From contig CAWBZX010000044.1 in assembly GCA_963793295.1 (NCBI GenBank), positions 31,368 through 95,367 of the forward strand: 64,000 nt of DNA, written 5' to 3'. The notes below the pieces were generated by a model. The model had not been told where the DNA came from and made no database searches. It saw only the letters and a list, made by a program, of their open reading frames with translations. Below are positions 53,283 to 62,440 of the stretch, in pieces; the first letter of the stretch is position 1; each line of letters begins with the position of its first letter. The position numbers and the translations under genes were made by a program. The DNA comes from JAHDHW01 sp963793295. GTDB lineage: Bacteria; Bacteroidota; Bacteroidia; Chitinophagales; Saprospiraceae.

Positions 53283-54556
53283 AGCTACTCCAACAAACCG
53301 GGCGTTATTTTTTATTCTTTTCATTACTAGCTTTTATAGTGGGAGGAATTGTCTTGTTTTTTGCACTAGGTTATATGCTGAATAATGAAATGGATGAAGA
53401 CCTAAAGCATACCAGAACCACATTATACAAAGAGTTGAACAAAAGAGATAGTTTGCTGCCAACTATTGAAATCATGGACGAAGTAATTGAGTTACGTGAA
53501 GTTTCCCAACTTTCAGATCTTGAAATTTTTAAAGACACGATGTTTCAGGTAAGTGAGAAAGAGGATGGAGTAGAGGTGTTTGAAATGGAGCTTTACCGCC
53601 AATATATTTATACCGAGCAGATTAAAGGAAAAAATTATCGTATTGGATTAAATCATTCTAAAATTGATGATCAACATTTACTGATGACAATTATCGGAAT
53701 GATAAGCCTGTTATTCTTTTTGTTTTTAATGGTCATCAACTTATTCAATCGCTATTTATCGGTTCGGTTATGGAAGCCATTTTACCGAATAGTCCAACAG
53801 GTGGAACAGTTTAATACTACCAAAGCAACAGTATACCAACCTGTCTCATCCAACACTGAAGAATTTAAAACCCTCGATAACGCATTACAAAAAATGACTG
53901 AGAAAATCGCAAGGGATTTTCTATCACTCAAACAATTTACAGAAAATGCTTCACATGAAATGCAGACTCCCCTTGCCATTATACAATCCCAGATAGAGTT
54001 ACTTTTACACCACAAACAACACGATGAAAAAGCGTTGCAGCATCTGCATCAAATTCAGCAGTCGGCTACCAAACTGTCCAAGCTCAACAAAACACTTTTA
54101 CTTCTAACCCGTATTGAAAACCAACAGTTTGAACCAATCGAATCAGTAGATTTGAAGGAAATAATTCTCCAAAAACTGGAAGCATTGGAACTTTTGATTG
54201 TAGACAAGGCACTCGAAGTTAAAATGGATCTGGTTCCAGTTTCTGTTACTGCAAATCCTGTTCTATCTGATATTCTGATCAGTAATCTATTAAGCAATGC
54301 CATAAAGCACAATCTTTCAAATGGAGAATTAATACTCCATTTATCAGAGGATAAGTTGACCATTCGTAATACTGGAAGCCCGCTGAAGTTATCGCCAGCG
54401 CAATTATTTGAGCGTTTCCGTAAAGAAGATAATTCCTCTAAATCAGTTGGTTTAGGATTAGCCATTGTAAAAGAAATTTGTGATTTATATGATTGGAGTA
54501 TTGACTACAAAAACGAAGGAAAATGGCATGAAGTAATCATCAATTTACATCAGTGA
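53279..54556 (+). CDS. Sensor histidine kinase
   Basis: 425 residues. Two membrane helices (about 10-33 and 140-163) enclose a periplasmic sensor of about 105 residues. The H box is FTENASHEMQTPLAIIQSQI with His226. The N box is ILISNLLSNAIKHN, and the G box region SVGLGLAIVKEICDLYDW binds ATP. A canonical HAMP is not obvious between the second helix and the H box. With the PepSY-like gene it forms a three-gene module found widely in Bacteroidota; the signal is unknown. Confidence 0.94.
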   Translation: MKLLQQTGRYFLFFSLLAFIVGGIVLFFALGYMLNNEMDEDLKHTRTTLYKELNKRDSLLPTIEIMDEVIELREVSQLSDLEIFKDTMFQVSEKEDGVEVFEMELYRQYIYTEQIKGKNYRIGLNHSKIDDQHLLMTIIGMISLLFFLFLMVINLFNRYLSVRLWKPFYRIVQQVEQFNTTKATVYQPVSSNTEEFKTLDNALQKMTEKIARDFLSLKQFTENASHEMQTPLAIIQSQIELLLHHKQHDEKALQHLHQIQQSATKLSKLNKTLLLLTRIENQQFEPIESVDLKEIILQKLEALELLIVDKALEVKMDLVPVSVTANPVLSDILISNLLSNAIKHNLSNGELILHLSEDKLTIRNTGSPLKLSPAQLFERFRKEDNSSKSVGLGLAIVKEICDLYDWSIDYKNEGKWHEVIINLHQ

Positions 54557-55010
54557 GTTAGGTGGTTTTGCAAGATTATTAAAGTTGATCTAAGCCGTCA
54601 CTCCTATTCTTATTAAGATTCAAAAAAACATTTTAATCTAACTATAAAAAAGCAGAAATTTGATTTTGCTATTTGCTTTTTATTTACATTGGAGCTTATA
54701 ATCCAGATCGGTATATTTAGTTAAATAGCTATTGATTATAAAGCGATTAGTTTTCAAGGAAAAAATATTTTGTGCAGCTGTCAGACAGTGAAATATCTTC
54801 TTTATAAAGTTGACAGGCATTAACGGAGGGATAGGAAAATGATGCTTTTTGGTAATTTATGGAGGAAAGAGATACATAAATTTTCCATGTAATAACTTTA
54901 AACTATGTACTGGTTATTTTCAAAAAAAAGGTTTTGAGTTTGACTCGACAATAAAAATTTATTGGGCATTAAAAATCTAACTATTAAATCATTTAAATCA
55001 TTATTAATAA
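54557..55010. other. Gene-free region
   Basis: About 450 AT-rich bases without a supportable gene. I note only the palindrome CTGTCAGACAG at 54779-54789. Confidence 0.45.
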
Positions 55011-56000
55011 ATGATAAAAGAAAAAACTGCTTCGCATATCACCCAGCTCAACATCCAAGACACTCCTTCCGGTAGCATTGGAGAATATTGGTTACACCTG
55101 GTTAATAATGGTATAGGAGAATCTATTTGTTTACCGGTAATGGTAGCAAGAGGGATTCATGATGGACCTGTTTTGGGCCTGACTGCCGCTATTCACGGAA
55201 ATGAATTGAATGGTATACCGGTCATTCAGCAATTATTTAAGGAATTGGATGTTCAGCAGCTTAAGGGTACTGTAATCGGTTGCCTGGCAACCAACCTGCC
55301 GGGGCTTTTACTCGAACAGCGGAAATTTAATGATGGTACCGATCTCAACCATATTGCACCAGGAAAAGCCGATGGGGATATGTCGCAAATTTATATGGCG
55401 AGACTGGTGGATCGTTTTCTGCCGCCACTGCAATATCTTATTGATATTCACACAGCCAGTTTTGGACGTATAAATTCCTATTATATTCGAGCCAATATGT
55501 CCAAAGATGAACCTTCCCGAATGGCAAGGTTACAAAACCCGGAAATCATTCTCGACAATCCGGCGCACGATGGTACTTTCAGGAGCACCGCCATGGGCAT
55601 GGGAATTCATGCCATCACTTTAGAATTAAAAGATCCTAATCTTTTCCAGTTTGATGTGATTGAAGAGGCTTTAACAGGCGTTCGAAATATCCTTTATGAT
55701 TTGAAAATGCTGGAGGGAACACCAGTCTCTCCGTCAACTCACACCATTTTGTGTGACCGCTCTTATTGGGCTTACACCGATGAGGGAGGAATCTTAAAGG
55801 TATATCCTGAGGTAAAACAATACCTCAAAAAAGGAGAATTGATAGCCGATGTCCGAACGATTTTTGGTAAGGTGATAAAAGAATATTTTTCTCCCGAAGA
55901 TGGAATCGTCATAGGAAAAAGTGTCAATCCAATCAATCAAAGTGGTAGCCGGATTTTGCATTTAGGGATTAATCCGAGGGAGATACCTTGTATCGTTTAA
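55011..56000 (+). CDS. Succinylglutamate desuccinylase/aspartoacylase family (M14-like) hydrolase
   Basis: 329 residues. Zinc ligands are His62 and Glu65 in AAIHGNELNGIPV and His147 in LIDIHTASFGR. ITLELKDPN contains the probable catalytic glutamate. The C-terminal region from residue 245 is the usual beta domain that ends these proteins. It cleaves an N-acyl amino-acid-like amide bond; the substrate cannot be told from sequence. Monocistronic in the plus direction, with a small membrane protein gene 115 bases on. Confidence 0.9.
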   Translation: MIKEKTASHITQLNIQDTPSGSIGEYWLHLVNNGIGESICLPVMVARGIHDGPVLGLTAAIHGNELNGIPVIQQLFKELDVQQLKGTVIGCLATNLPGLLLEQRKFNDGTDLNHIAPGKADGDMSQIYMARLVDRFLPPLQYLIDIHTASFGRINSYYIRANMSKDEPSRMARLQNPEIILDNPAHDGTFRSTAMGMGIHAITLELKDPNLFQFDVIEEALTGVRNILYDLKMLEGTPVSPSTHTILCDRSYWAYTDEGGILKVYPEVKQYLKKGELIADVRTIFGKVIKEYFSPEDGIVIGKSVNPINQSGSRILHLGINPREIPCIV

Positions 56001-56114
56001 ATAAGAAGCTTTCAGCTATCAGTTTTTTGAATTGACCCCAAAGAAAATCTCAGTCTTTATTAAAAAATTTGGATATTTCCGTTTTTGATTTTCTATTGAT
56101 TTCGATAAAAAATT

Positions 56115-56462
56115 ATGTTTGAACACCAGACAAAACCACTACTTTCTAAACGCGAATTTTTCGCAAGAGTAATCCGTTATTTCTTTTTTTCGACTTTGAT
56201 ATTAGGCGGATCATTGGGAATCGGAATGTTAGGTTATCATTATTTAGCCAACCTCAACTGGGTAGATGCTTTTTTTAATGCTTCGATGATCCTGACAGGA
56301 ATGGGGCCAGCAAATGAAATGCCTGATGATGCGGCAAAAATATTTTCGGGTTGTTACGCTTTATTTTCTGGAGTGGCTTTTCTTTCTACCGTAGCCGTAT
56401 TATTTGCACCTATTGCTCATCGGTTTTTACATGTCATGCACATCGAGGAAAAAGATAGTTAA
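56115..56462 (+). CDS. Small membrane protein resembling a two-helix ion-channel pore domain
   Basis: 115 residues: a basic N-terminus, helix 1 at about 22-44, a re-entrant-like segment NWVDAFFNASMILTGMGPAN, then helix 2 at about 74-95. Topology is that of an Ion_trans_2 (potassium channel) pore. The filter position reads ILTGMGPAN rather than T-V-G-Y-G-D, so K+ selectivity is doubtful. Ends with a His-rich cytosolic tail. It could be a degenerate channel or an unrelated small protein. Confidence 0.6.
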   Translation: MFEHQTKPLLSKREFFARVIRYFFFSTLILGGSLGIGMLGYHYLANLNWVDAFFNASMILTGMGPANEMPDDAAKIFSGCYALFSGVAFLSTVAVLFAPIAHRFLHVMHIEEKDS

Positions 56463-56500
56463 TAAAGTTTTTTGTGTATTTCTGATCAGCTACGCTCAAT

Positions 56501-57664
56501 TTAAAAACCCACTTTGGCTTTCGCCTGACGAAAGAGTGCAAAAAGAAAATATTTGGAGTCCAGAGAGTTGATAATTTGAAAATCCTCTGATAGTGTGGTC
56601 TCCCCATCAAGAAATTTTAATATTTGCTGTACCGGGTTTTTTGCATACATCTGATGAAAAATTTTAGGCCCCAAATGATTTTTATTCATTAAGATATCCA
56701 ACAGCAAAGTGTCATAAACCCTGAATTTTCGATCAATTAAGTTATGGTCAGGCCTTCTTTGCGCCTTCAGATTTTCCACGATTGCCTTTGCATTCTTTTC
56801 CGCATATTTGAAGGAATATCCCGTGGAAGGTCTTACCCATGATCCAGCCGTTCCGATCTTTGTAATCCTCTCTGAATTATTTTTATGAAAAGGATAATTC
56901 GTCATCGGGATTATCCCTTGTTCCACTTCTGTGATTTGGTATTTTCCTTGACTTATGTAGCTTGAAATATATATTTTCAAATGTTGCTCATAAACCTCGT
57001 CAGGCAATACCTCTTTTGTAAATAAGGTAAATTCTACCAGCGCTTCATTCTTACTCACAGGAAGCACATAACTGAAGCTGGTACTATCCTCGTATTGCAA
57101 TCTAAAATCCATCATAGTGAACCTAGCAGGATCAAATACGTCATTTTCGAACTTTATGATCCAGCCTTTGAAATGTTGTAAAATGCGGATATACCGATCA
57201 TCAGATTGAAAAAAACCACTATCTATTCGGCTATCGAAGCAGTGATTTACCAAATAAGAATTTACTCCATTACCAATATTGACATGACTACTCTGGGTTT
57301 TTATATCCAATACTTCATCAGTGATCCATTCAATATTATCCTTTTGACTGATTATTTCTTTCGCATAATTATAAAAAGAAATACCTCTCAACTTCTTGTA
57401 GGAATAAGGTTTTAAATCGAGTAGGAGTTCTTCCTTTGTCGTAATAAACTTTCCTTCATCCCAGCTATGGTGAATGATTTGGTCCCATTTTCCGGCTCCT
57501 TTTTCCCAAAAGCACCAGGTTCTATCATTATCACTTTTATTGTTTTTGTCAATGATCAGAATATTTTTCTTATCGAAAAAAGGATCCATTGCAAAAGCTA
57601 AAGCCAACTGAAGACCTGCAGCGCCAGCACCTACAATACCATAATCATATACTTTGGTAGACAT
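56501..57664 (-). CDS. crtY: Lycopene cyclase family protein
   Basis: About 387 residues from the ATG at 57664, which overlaps the end of the upstream cruF-like gene by 20 bases. The dinucleotide-binding motif is YGIVGAGAAGLQLALAF at about residues 6-22, and DNDRTWCFWEKGAG is the highly conserved lycopene-cyclase region. GTAGSWVRPSTGYSFKYAEK is the C-terminal signature. It cyclises the psi-ends of lycopene-type carotenoids at the membrane. With cruF and crtD genes beside it, a monocyclic product is likely. Confidence 0.93.
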   Translation of the reverse strand: MSTKVYDYGIVGAGAAGLQLALAFAMDPFFDKKNILIIDKNNKSDNDRTWCFWEKGAGKWDQIIHHSWDEGKFITTKEELLLDLKPYSYKKLRGISFYNYAKEIISQKDNIEWITDEVLDIKTQSSHVNIGNGVNSYLVNHCFDSRIDSGFFQSDDRYIRILQHFKGWIIKFENDVFDPARFTMMDFRLQYEDSTSFSYVLPVSKNEALVEFTLFTKEVLPDEVYEQHLKIYISSYISQGKYQITEVEQGIIPMTNYPFHKNNSERITKIGTAGSWVRPSTGYSFKYAEKNAKAIVENLKAQRRPDHNLIDRKFRVYDTLLLDILMNKNHLGPKIFHQMYAKNPVQQILKFLDGETTLSEDFQIINSLDSKYFLFALFRQAKAKVGF

Positions 57665-58298
57665 AGAAATAGATAAAGAAAACCAATTGAGAAATGTAAA
57701 CATGACTTGAAAAAGCCGTATTCCCTTTTATTTTTGAACTTTGATAAATGTAATGCAACAAAAATGCGATTCCAAACCATGCAATATAATTTCTCAAAGG
57801 AACCGTCTCCTGCTCCCAAATCCAGAAATCAAACTGAGGTGCCGAAAATTCCATAAAATAATCCAATAATACCATTAAGGCACTTCCTCCAATTATTCTT
57901 AGCCATTTATTGTTGGTAAAATTGCTTATCAGGCAAGCGGTGACGAAAGTAAGTACCATCCAGTTGACACCGATCAACCAAGGCACTCCATCTATTTTAG
58001 CACCAAGATTATCTCCGTAATAATAGGCTCCAAAAAGGAAGTCATAATGTACCCCTATCCATTCAACCGTCATTCCAATAATAAAAAAACTAGCGGCTAC
58101 TAATGCAGTTTTCAGTTTATCAACAGGAAAGCTGACAAGAAATAGAATAAAGAGTATCGTAAGATTGATGGGGGTTTTACTCAAAAACCAGCTATCAAAA
58201 CCCAGGGTTATACCAATAATTCCTGTAAGCTGAAATAACCATATCAGTGGTATGGATAGCTGAGGCAGATCAAGTTTTCGTGTAAGTGTAATATTCAT
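57645..58298 (-). CDS. cruF: CruF-like carotenoid 1,2-hydratase
   Basis: 217 residues, an integral membrane protein with six or seven helices. The segment MTVEWIGVHYDFLFGAYYYG (about 75-94), with Glu and His in the membrane, then GVPWLIGVNWMVLTF and LLDYFMEFSAPQFDFW are characteristic of CruF/DUF422 carotenoid proteins. CruF adds water to the acyclic end of gamma-carotene-type molecules. It overlaps crtY and is one base from the crtD-like gene. Confidence 0.88.
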   Translation of the reverse strand: MNITLTRKLDLPQLSIPLIWLFQLTGIIGITLGFDSWFLSKTPINLTILFILFLVSFPVDKLKTALVAASFFIIGMTVEWIGVHYDFLFGAYYYGDNLGAKIDGVPWLIGVNWMVLTFVTACLISNFTNNKWLRIIGGSALMVLLDYFMEFSAPQFDFWIWEQETVPLRNYIAWFGIAFLLHYIYQSSKIKGNTAFSSHVYISQLVFFIYFYVYQSI

Positions 58299-58299
58299 A

Positions 58300-59766
58300 T
58301 TAAGCTGCTTCTATGAGTTCTGAAACGATTTTAGCTGACAATAAACAAAGCGGAATGCCTCCTCCCGGATGCACCGAACCACCACAAAAGTATAGCCCCT
58401 TCACTTTGCTCGTATAATTTGGATGCCTTAAAAATGCTGCGAATTTGGAGTTGCTTGATGCTCCGTATAAAGAACCACGATGTGATTTGGTTTTGGATTC
58501 TATGGTTCTGGGATCAAGGATACTTTCTATTTCAATGTGTTGTTCGATGTTAATGCCTAAGGTTTCGTTTATTTTCTTTTGAATATTTTTTCTGGTTTTA
58601 TGGATCAATGATTCCCAATCCTGATCAAAATTGCCGGGGGTATTTACCATGACAAACCAATTTTCGCATCCTTCCGGTGCATCAACAGATTCTTCCTTGC
58701 TGGTAATATTGATATAAATTGTAGGATCTTCACCTATTGTTTTGTGTTCAAATATTTGATCGAACTCATTTTTATAATCACCACTGAACATAATATTATG
58801 CAAATCTAACTCAGGAAATGATTTATTGATACCCCAATAAAATATCAATGCAGAACTGGATCTTTCCTGGTCAAGTGTCTTTTTGGGTGGAACGACATCT
58901 CGTAGCAGGCTGTTATAACTCGTGAACACATCAGCATTTGAAACAACAAGATCGGCAAGGTATTCTCCTGAAGCGGTTTTAATTCCCTTTACTTTTTTTC
59001 GATCATGGAGTATTTTTTCAACGCTTTCTTCAAAATGAAAATCGATCCCACGATTCAAAGCAAAATGATACAGGCTCCCAGTAATCGCTTTCATCCCTCC
59101 TCTCGGCAGGTAAGTACCATAGAACATTTCGAGATGGGGTATCATTGACATGATGCCAGGTGTTTTATAGGGAGAGGACCCATTATATGTAGCATACCTA
59201 TTAAAAAATTGGATCAGCCTTTCATCCCTGAAGTTTTTCGTATTTGTATCATGAAGGGATTGGGAGATGTTCAGATTATGAAATTGAAACAGTGATTTGA
59301 GTGTATTATATGAAAAATAAGTCCCAGGTTTATGAAGTGATTTTTCTAAAAAAATAGGTGCGGTTAGGTCGTATTTTTTTTTACTCTTATCAAGGTATGT
59401 TGCGAGTTCTTGTTCGGAAACATTAAAAGTAGCTGTTGCTGATTTTATAAAAGTCGCCCGGTCTGCATCAACTGAAAACCTCGTACCATCGTCCCAGAAA
59501 TAGTTACAAATGACATCTTTTTTAATGTAGTCAAAATGATTTTTTGGATCTTCACCAAAAAGCTCAAATAGTTCATCAACAAGATGTGGCATAGTAAAAA
59601 GAGAGGGCCCAGTATCAAATCGGTAATCTCCGATCCTCAGATTGTGGATTTTGCCTCCAGGGTAAGCATTTGATTCAAAAACACTTACTTCATATCCCAT
59701 TTTATTTAATCGCAAAGCACTGGCTAGTCCTGCAATACCGGAACCAATGATGATAGCTTTTGACAT
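58300..59766 (-). CDS. crtD: Carotenoid desaturase, CrtD-like (1-hydroxycarotenoid 3,4-desaturase)
   Basis: 488 residues. FAD motif AIIGSGIAGLASALRLNKMG at about 4-23, then FESNAYPGGKIHNL and FDTGPSLFTMPHLVD, as in the CrtI/CrtD family. The C-terminus GLYFCGGSVHPGGGIPLCLL is the conserved FAD-binding end. It could be phytoene desaturase (crtI). I favour CrtD because it is coupled with cruF and crtY and no phytoene synthase is adjacent. It would introduce the 3',4' double bond after CruF hydration. First gene of the minus-strand operon. Confidence 0.85.
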   Translation of the reverse strand: MSKAIIIGSGIAGLASALRLNKMGYEVSVFESNAYPGGKIHNLRIGDYRFDTGPSLFTMPHLVDELFELFGEDPKNHFDYIKKDVICNYFWDDGTRFSVDADRATFIKSATATFNVSEQELATYLDKSKKKYDLTAPIFLEKSLHKPGTYFSYNTLKSLFQFHNLNISQSLHDTNTKNFRDERLIQFFNRYATYNGSSPYKTPGIMSMIPHLEMFYGTYLPRGGMKAITGSLYHFALNRGIDFHFEESVEKILHDRKKVKGIKTASGEYLADLVVSNADVFTSYNSLLRDVVPPKKTLDQERSSSALIFYWGINKSFPELDLHNIMFSGDYKNEFDQIFEHKTIGEDPTIYINITSKEESVDAPEGCENWFVMVNTPGNFDQDWESLIHKTRKNIQKKINETLGINIEQHIEIESILDPRTIESKTKSHRGSLYGASSNSKFAAFLRHPNYTSKVKGLYFCGGSVHPGGGIPLCLLSAKIVSELIEAA

Positions 59767-60130
59767 TTTTAAAAATGACTGGATTTTAAGAGTAAGTAAC
59801 CCTCAAAACCTTCTTTTGTTTAACTTTTTCATACAATAGTTGTATAATTCATTGAGCAGCCTGAGGCAAACAAAAGTAAATAAGATTCTGCGTATGTTTT
59901 AACTAAAATGAAAGAAACATTTGAATCTGAGATCGTCTGCAATGAATTTGAGTTAAAACCCAAAATCTATACTTTTGATCGATTTGAACTATTTTTTCTT
60001 ATAAAAATTATTCATTTTGCAAACAAAAAACGGATGATACTTATACCTCAAAGATTATTCAATAACAAACAAGTCAACACACTATTGAGGGATGGAAATG
60101 TTTGTATTTTGAGTAAAACATTGTCATTAG
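59767..60130. other. Region between crtD and the broken dehydrogenase
   Basis: A 76-codon plus-strand frame at 59908-60138 has no recognised domain and ends inside the broken dehydrogenase's remaining sequence. I do not accept it as a gene with confidence. The crtD promoter must lie here. Confidence 0.4.
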
Positions 60131-60785
60131 TTTATTGATCAATTTAAAGAAAATGGGGCCCTGTCAAAAATGAAAAAAGAAGCCATTTGGGTCGATTGCT
60201 CTACCGTTAATCCGTCATTCAGTTTGCAAGCCAAAGAAAAGTCCGAACAATATGGCGTGAAATTTATGGATGCTCCGGTAGCGGGTACAAAACCACAGGC
60301 AGAAAATGCAGCATTAGTTTTCTTTGTTGGAGCAGAAAATACTTTGCTAGAAAAAGGTGAAACCATACCTCAATTTTATGGGCCAAAAGATTGTCCACAT
60401 CGGTGAAACGGGTAAAGGAGCTTCTTTCAAAATGCTGGACAATATTATGCTTGCCCAATCCATGTTGATATTTTCAGGAGCGGTATTGCTTGGAGAAAAA
60501 ATGGGCATTTCGAAAGATTTTTTACTTGATACAATTCCCAACCTAGTTGTCGCGGCGCCTTTCACCAAGTTTAAAGCCGAAATGGTGAAAAATCAAAATT
60601 ATGAGGTACAATTTCCATTAGAGTGGATGCACAAGAATTTGCAATTAGCAGCAGTTACGGCTCATGAGTTGAACCAACCCCTTTATCTTGCTAATTTGGC
60701 CAAAGAGCTTTTTGCTGCAGCCAACAAAAGTGGTTTGGGAAGATTAGATTTTGCCGCTATTCATCAATATTTGGAGCAAAAGTAA
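60131..60785 (+). pseudogene. 3-hydroxyisobutyrate dehydrogenase-like gene, truncated and frameshifted
   Basis: The sequence reads FIDQFKENGALSK, then EAIWVDCSTVNPSFSLQAKE and KFMDAPVAGTKPQAENAALV. After a frame change at about 60357-60400 it continues KIVHIGETGKGASFKMLDN with LAAVTAHELNQPLYLANLAK. These are the beta-hydroxyacid dehydrogenase signatures (the catalytic lysine is in GKGASFKMLDN). The first about 75 residues with the Rossmann GxGxxG are missing and the reading frame shifts near the middle, so the gene is inactive as it stands. A sequencing error could explain the shift but not the missing N-terminus. Confidence 0.8.
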
Positions 60786-60866
60786 ACCTAAGAAAATGAC
60801 TATTGAAAATGAAGAACTAATTACAAATGTGATTGGCTCTTTTTGTTTAAATTTGTAATAAAAACG

Positions 60867-61343
60867 ATGACAACAATTAACCCCTATCTGACTTTCAACG
60901 GAACCTGCGAAGCAGCGTTCAACTTTTACAAATCTGTTTTCGGCGGTGACTTCACTTATGTTGGAAAATTTAAAGACATGCCTGAAAACCCGGACTATCC
61001 GGTTTCGGATGTAGACAAAGAAAAAATAATGCACATTACTTTACCATTCAGTAAAGAAACTAATTTGATGGGGAGCGATTCTTCTGAAGCTTTTGGACAA
61101 GCCACTGTTCAAGGGAATAATTTTACTGTTTCCATCAATACCGACTCTGTTGAAGAAATAAAAAGAATTTACAATGCGCTTTCAGAAGGCGGAAAGATTA
61201 GAATGCCACTTAGCAAAACTTTCTGGGAAGCTTGGTTTGGACAGTTTACTGATAAATTCGGGATTCACTGGATGGTCAATTGTGAATTAAAGGAACACAA
61301 AGATTTTGAAGCAGAGCATAGAAAAGATGGAAAAAATTCCTAA
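60867..61343 (+). CDS. VOC-superfamily (PhnB/DUF-type) protein
   Basis: 158 residues from the ATG at 60867; a start at 60843 would add eight non-conserved residues. The PhnB-type pattern: INPYLTFNGTCEAAFNFYKS, with VFGGDF, then KIMHITLPFSKETNLMGSDS and MPLSKTFWEAWFGQFTDKFG followed by IHWMVN. Such glyoxalase-fold proteins bind small ligands and sometimes metals; no reaction can be assigned. Converges with the SRPBCC gene, overlapping by four bases. Confidence 0.92.
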   Translation: MTTINPYLTFNGTCEAAFNFYKSVFGGDFTYVGKFKDMPENPDYPVSDVDKEKIMHITLPFSKETNLMGSDSSEAFGQATVQGNNFTVSINTDSVEEIKRIYNALSEGGKIRMPLSKTFWEAWFGQFTDKFGIHWMVNCELKEHKDFEAEHRKDGKNS

Positions 61344-61798
61344 GAATCTGAAATCCTGAGAAAGCTTATTTGTTCACCTAACACCTGGAGCATATATTCC
61401 CATGATTTTGTTCTTTGGTCCATATCTGATGGTGTAAATTCGAAGTCTTGAATCAAGGAAAGAAGTGATTCGTCTTGAGTTATTTCTTCGAGCATGATTT
61501 TTATAATACTTTTTGGAGGCGCGGATAGAAGACCTTTGTATTGGAAACTAAAAGTGATATTCTTTGGATCATTTATTTCAATATATTCCCCTTCAATAAA
61601 GAAATTTTGGTTCTCTGATTTTTTAAGCTCAATCGAGTACTTTCCACCAACGCGAAGATCAATTTGGACCCTCCCTATTGAAAAATTCTTTGGACCAAAC
61701 CATTTTGCGATTAATTGAGGTTGAACCAACCAACTAAATAGCACTGTGGCAGAACAGTTGAATCTACGATTAATAAATATTTTATTTAGGGTCTCCAT
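61340..61798 (-). CDS. SRPBCC (AHSA1-type) domain protein
   Basis: 152 residues. FINRRFNCSATVLFSWLVQP, then AKWFGPKNFSIGRVQIDLRV with GGKYSIELK, and the closing helix MDQRTKSWEYMLQVL are typical of AHSA1 proteins. It overlaps the end of an ArsR-family regulator gene by 17 bases on the same strand. This ArsR-AHSA1 pair is a common arrangement, in which the regulator controls the binding protein. Confidence 0.92.
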   Translation of the reverse strand: METLNKIFINRRFNCSATVLFSWLVQPQLIAKWFGPKNFSIGRVQIDLRVGGKYSIELKKSENQNFFIEGEYIEINDPKNITFSFQYKGLLSAPPKSIIKIMLEEITQDESLLSLIQDFEFTPSDMDQRTKSWEYMLQVLGEQISFLRISDS

Positions 61799-62126
61799 CG
61801 AGGTTAGTTTTGTTAATCAAGGCATCCAGTTTATCAAAGGATTCATTCCAGAAGTTGGAAAAATAAGAAATCCATTCAAGCGAAGACTTGAGCGAATTTC
61901 TGTTTAGTGAAAGTATTCGGTATTTACCCTGTTTCTTCTTATTCAGAATTTTGGCAGATTCCAAAATTTTAATGTGCTTGCTCAGTGCCTGAAAAGAAAT
62001 GGGAAAAAATTCCGCCAACTCCAGTAAAGTAGAATCTTTCTCATGCAATAGCTCAACAATTTTTCTTCTGTTCCTATCAGCTAGAGCAACAAAAACCTTA
62101 TCTATTTCAGAAGGGCTATTTTCCAT
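61782..62126 (-). CDS. ArsR-family winged-helix regulator
   Basis: 114 residues: VFVALADRNRRKIVELLHEK, then the helix-turn-helix LLELAEFFPISFQALSKHIK, ILESAKILNKKKQGKYRILS, and a final helix with FSNFWNESFDKLDALI. The last is the usual extension of ArsR proteins paired with AHSA1 partners. No metal-binding cysteines (CVC) are present. It likely represses the SRPBCC operon. A small ABM-like gene lies eight bases upstream. Confidence 0.93.
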   Translation of the reverse strand: MENSPSEIDKVFVALADRNRRKIVELLHEKDSTLLELAEFFPISFQALSKHIKILESAKILNKKKQGKYRILSLNRNSLKSSLEWISYFSNFWNESFDKLDALINKTNLDGDPK

Positions 62127-62134
62127 TTCCTTGC

Positions 62135-62440
62135 TTATAGCTCAAATCCAGCGGCTACAGGAGTCAGGTCAGTTTGATTTGGAGGAGAAACAGGTCCGCT
62201 TGCTTTGAGTGCCTTTCTGAAATCCTGGAATTCGACAACGTTATTTAACTTAGACATGGTTTCCCCATCCTTTGCCATATTGATGTGAACAAAGGTTTGA
62301 CCATCTTCTATGGTAAAAGTAGAATAGAGCATTCCTTCAATTGGATTGGCTTTTAGTGCATCCATCACTTTTCTAATGTTGGCTTTATTTTGCTCTACAT
62401 ATTCAGGTTTAACGGTGTACTGAACTTTTACTGCTTGCAT
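62135..62440 (-). CDS. ABM-fold (dimeric alpha-beta barrel) protein
   Basis: 101 residues from the ATG at 62440; a longer frame to 62536 adds an unconserved stretch. MQAVKVQYTVKPEYVEQNKA, then ANIRKVMDALK and GMLYSTFTIEDGQTFVHINM form the antibiotic-biosynthesis-monooxygenase-like fold. No catalytic residue can be assigned. Probably in one transcript with the ArsR and SRPBCC genes. Confidence 0.8.
   Translation of the reverse strand: MQAVKVQYTVKPEYVEQNKANIRKVMDALKANPIEGMLYSTFTIEDGQTFVHINMAKDGETMSKLNNVVEFQDFRKALKASGPVSPPNQTDLTPVAAGFEL

Noticed and set aside
59908..60138. 76-codon frame before the broken dehydrogenase
   Set aside because: No domain, no conserved pattern, and it ends within the dehydrogenase remnant; probably chance.
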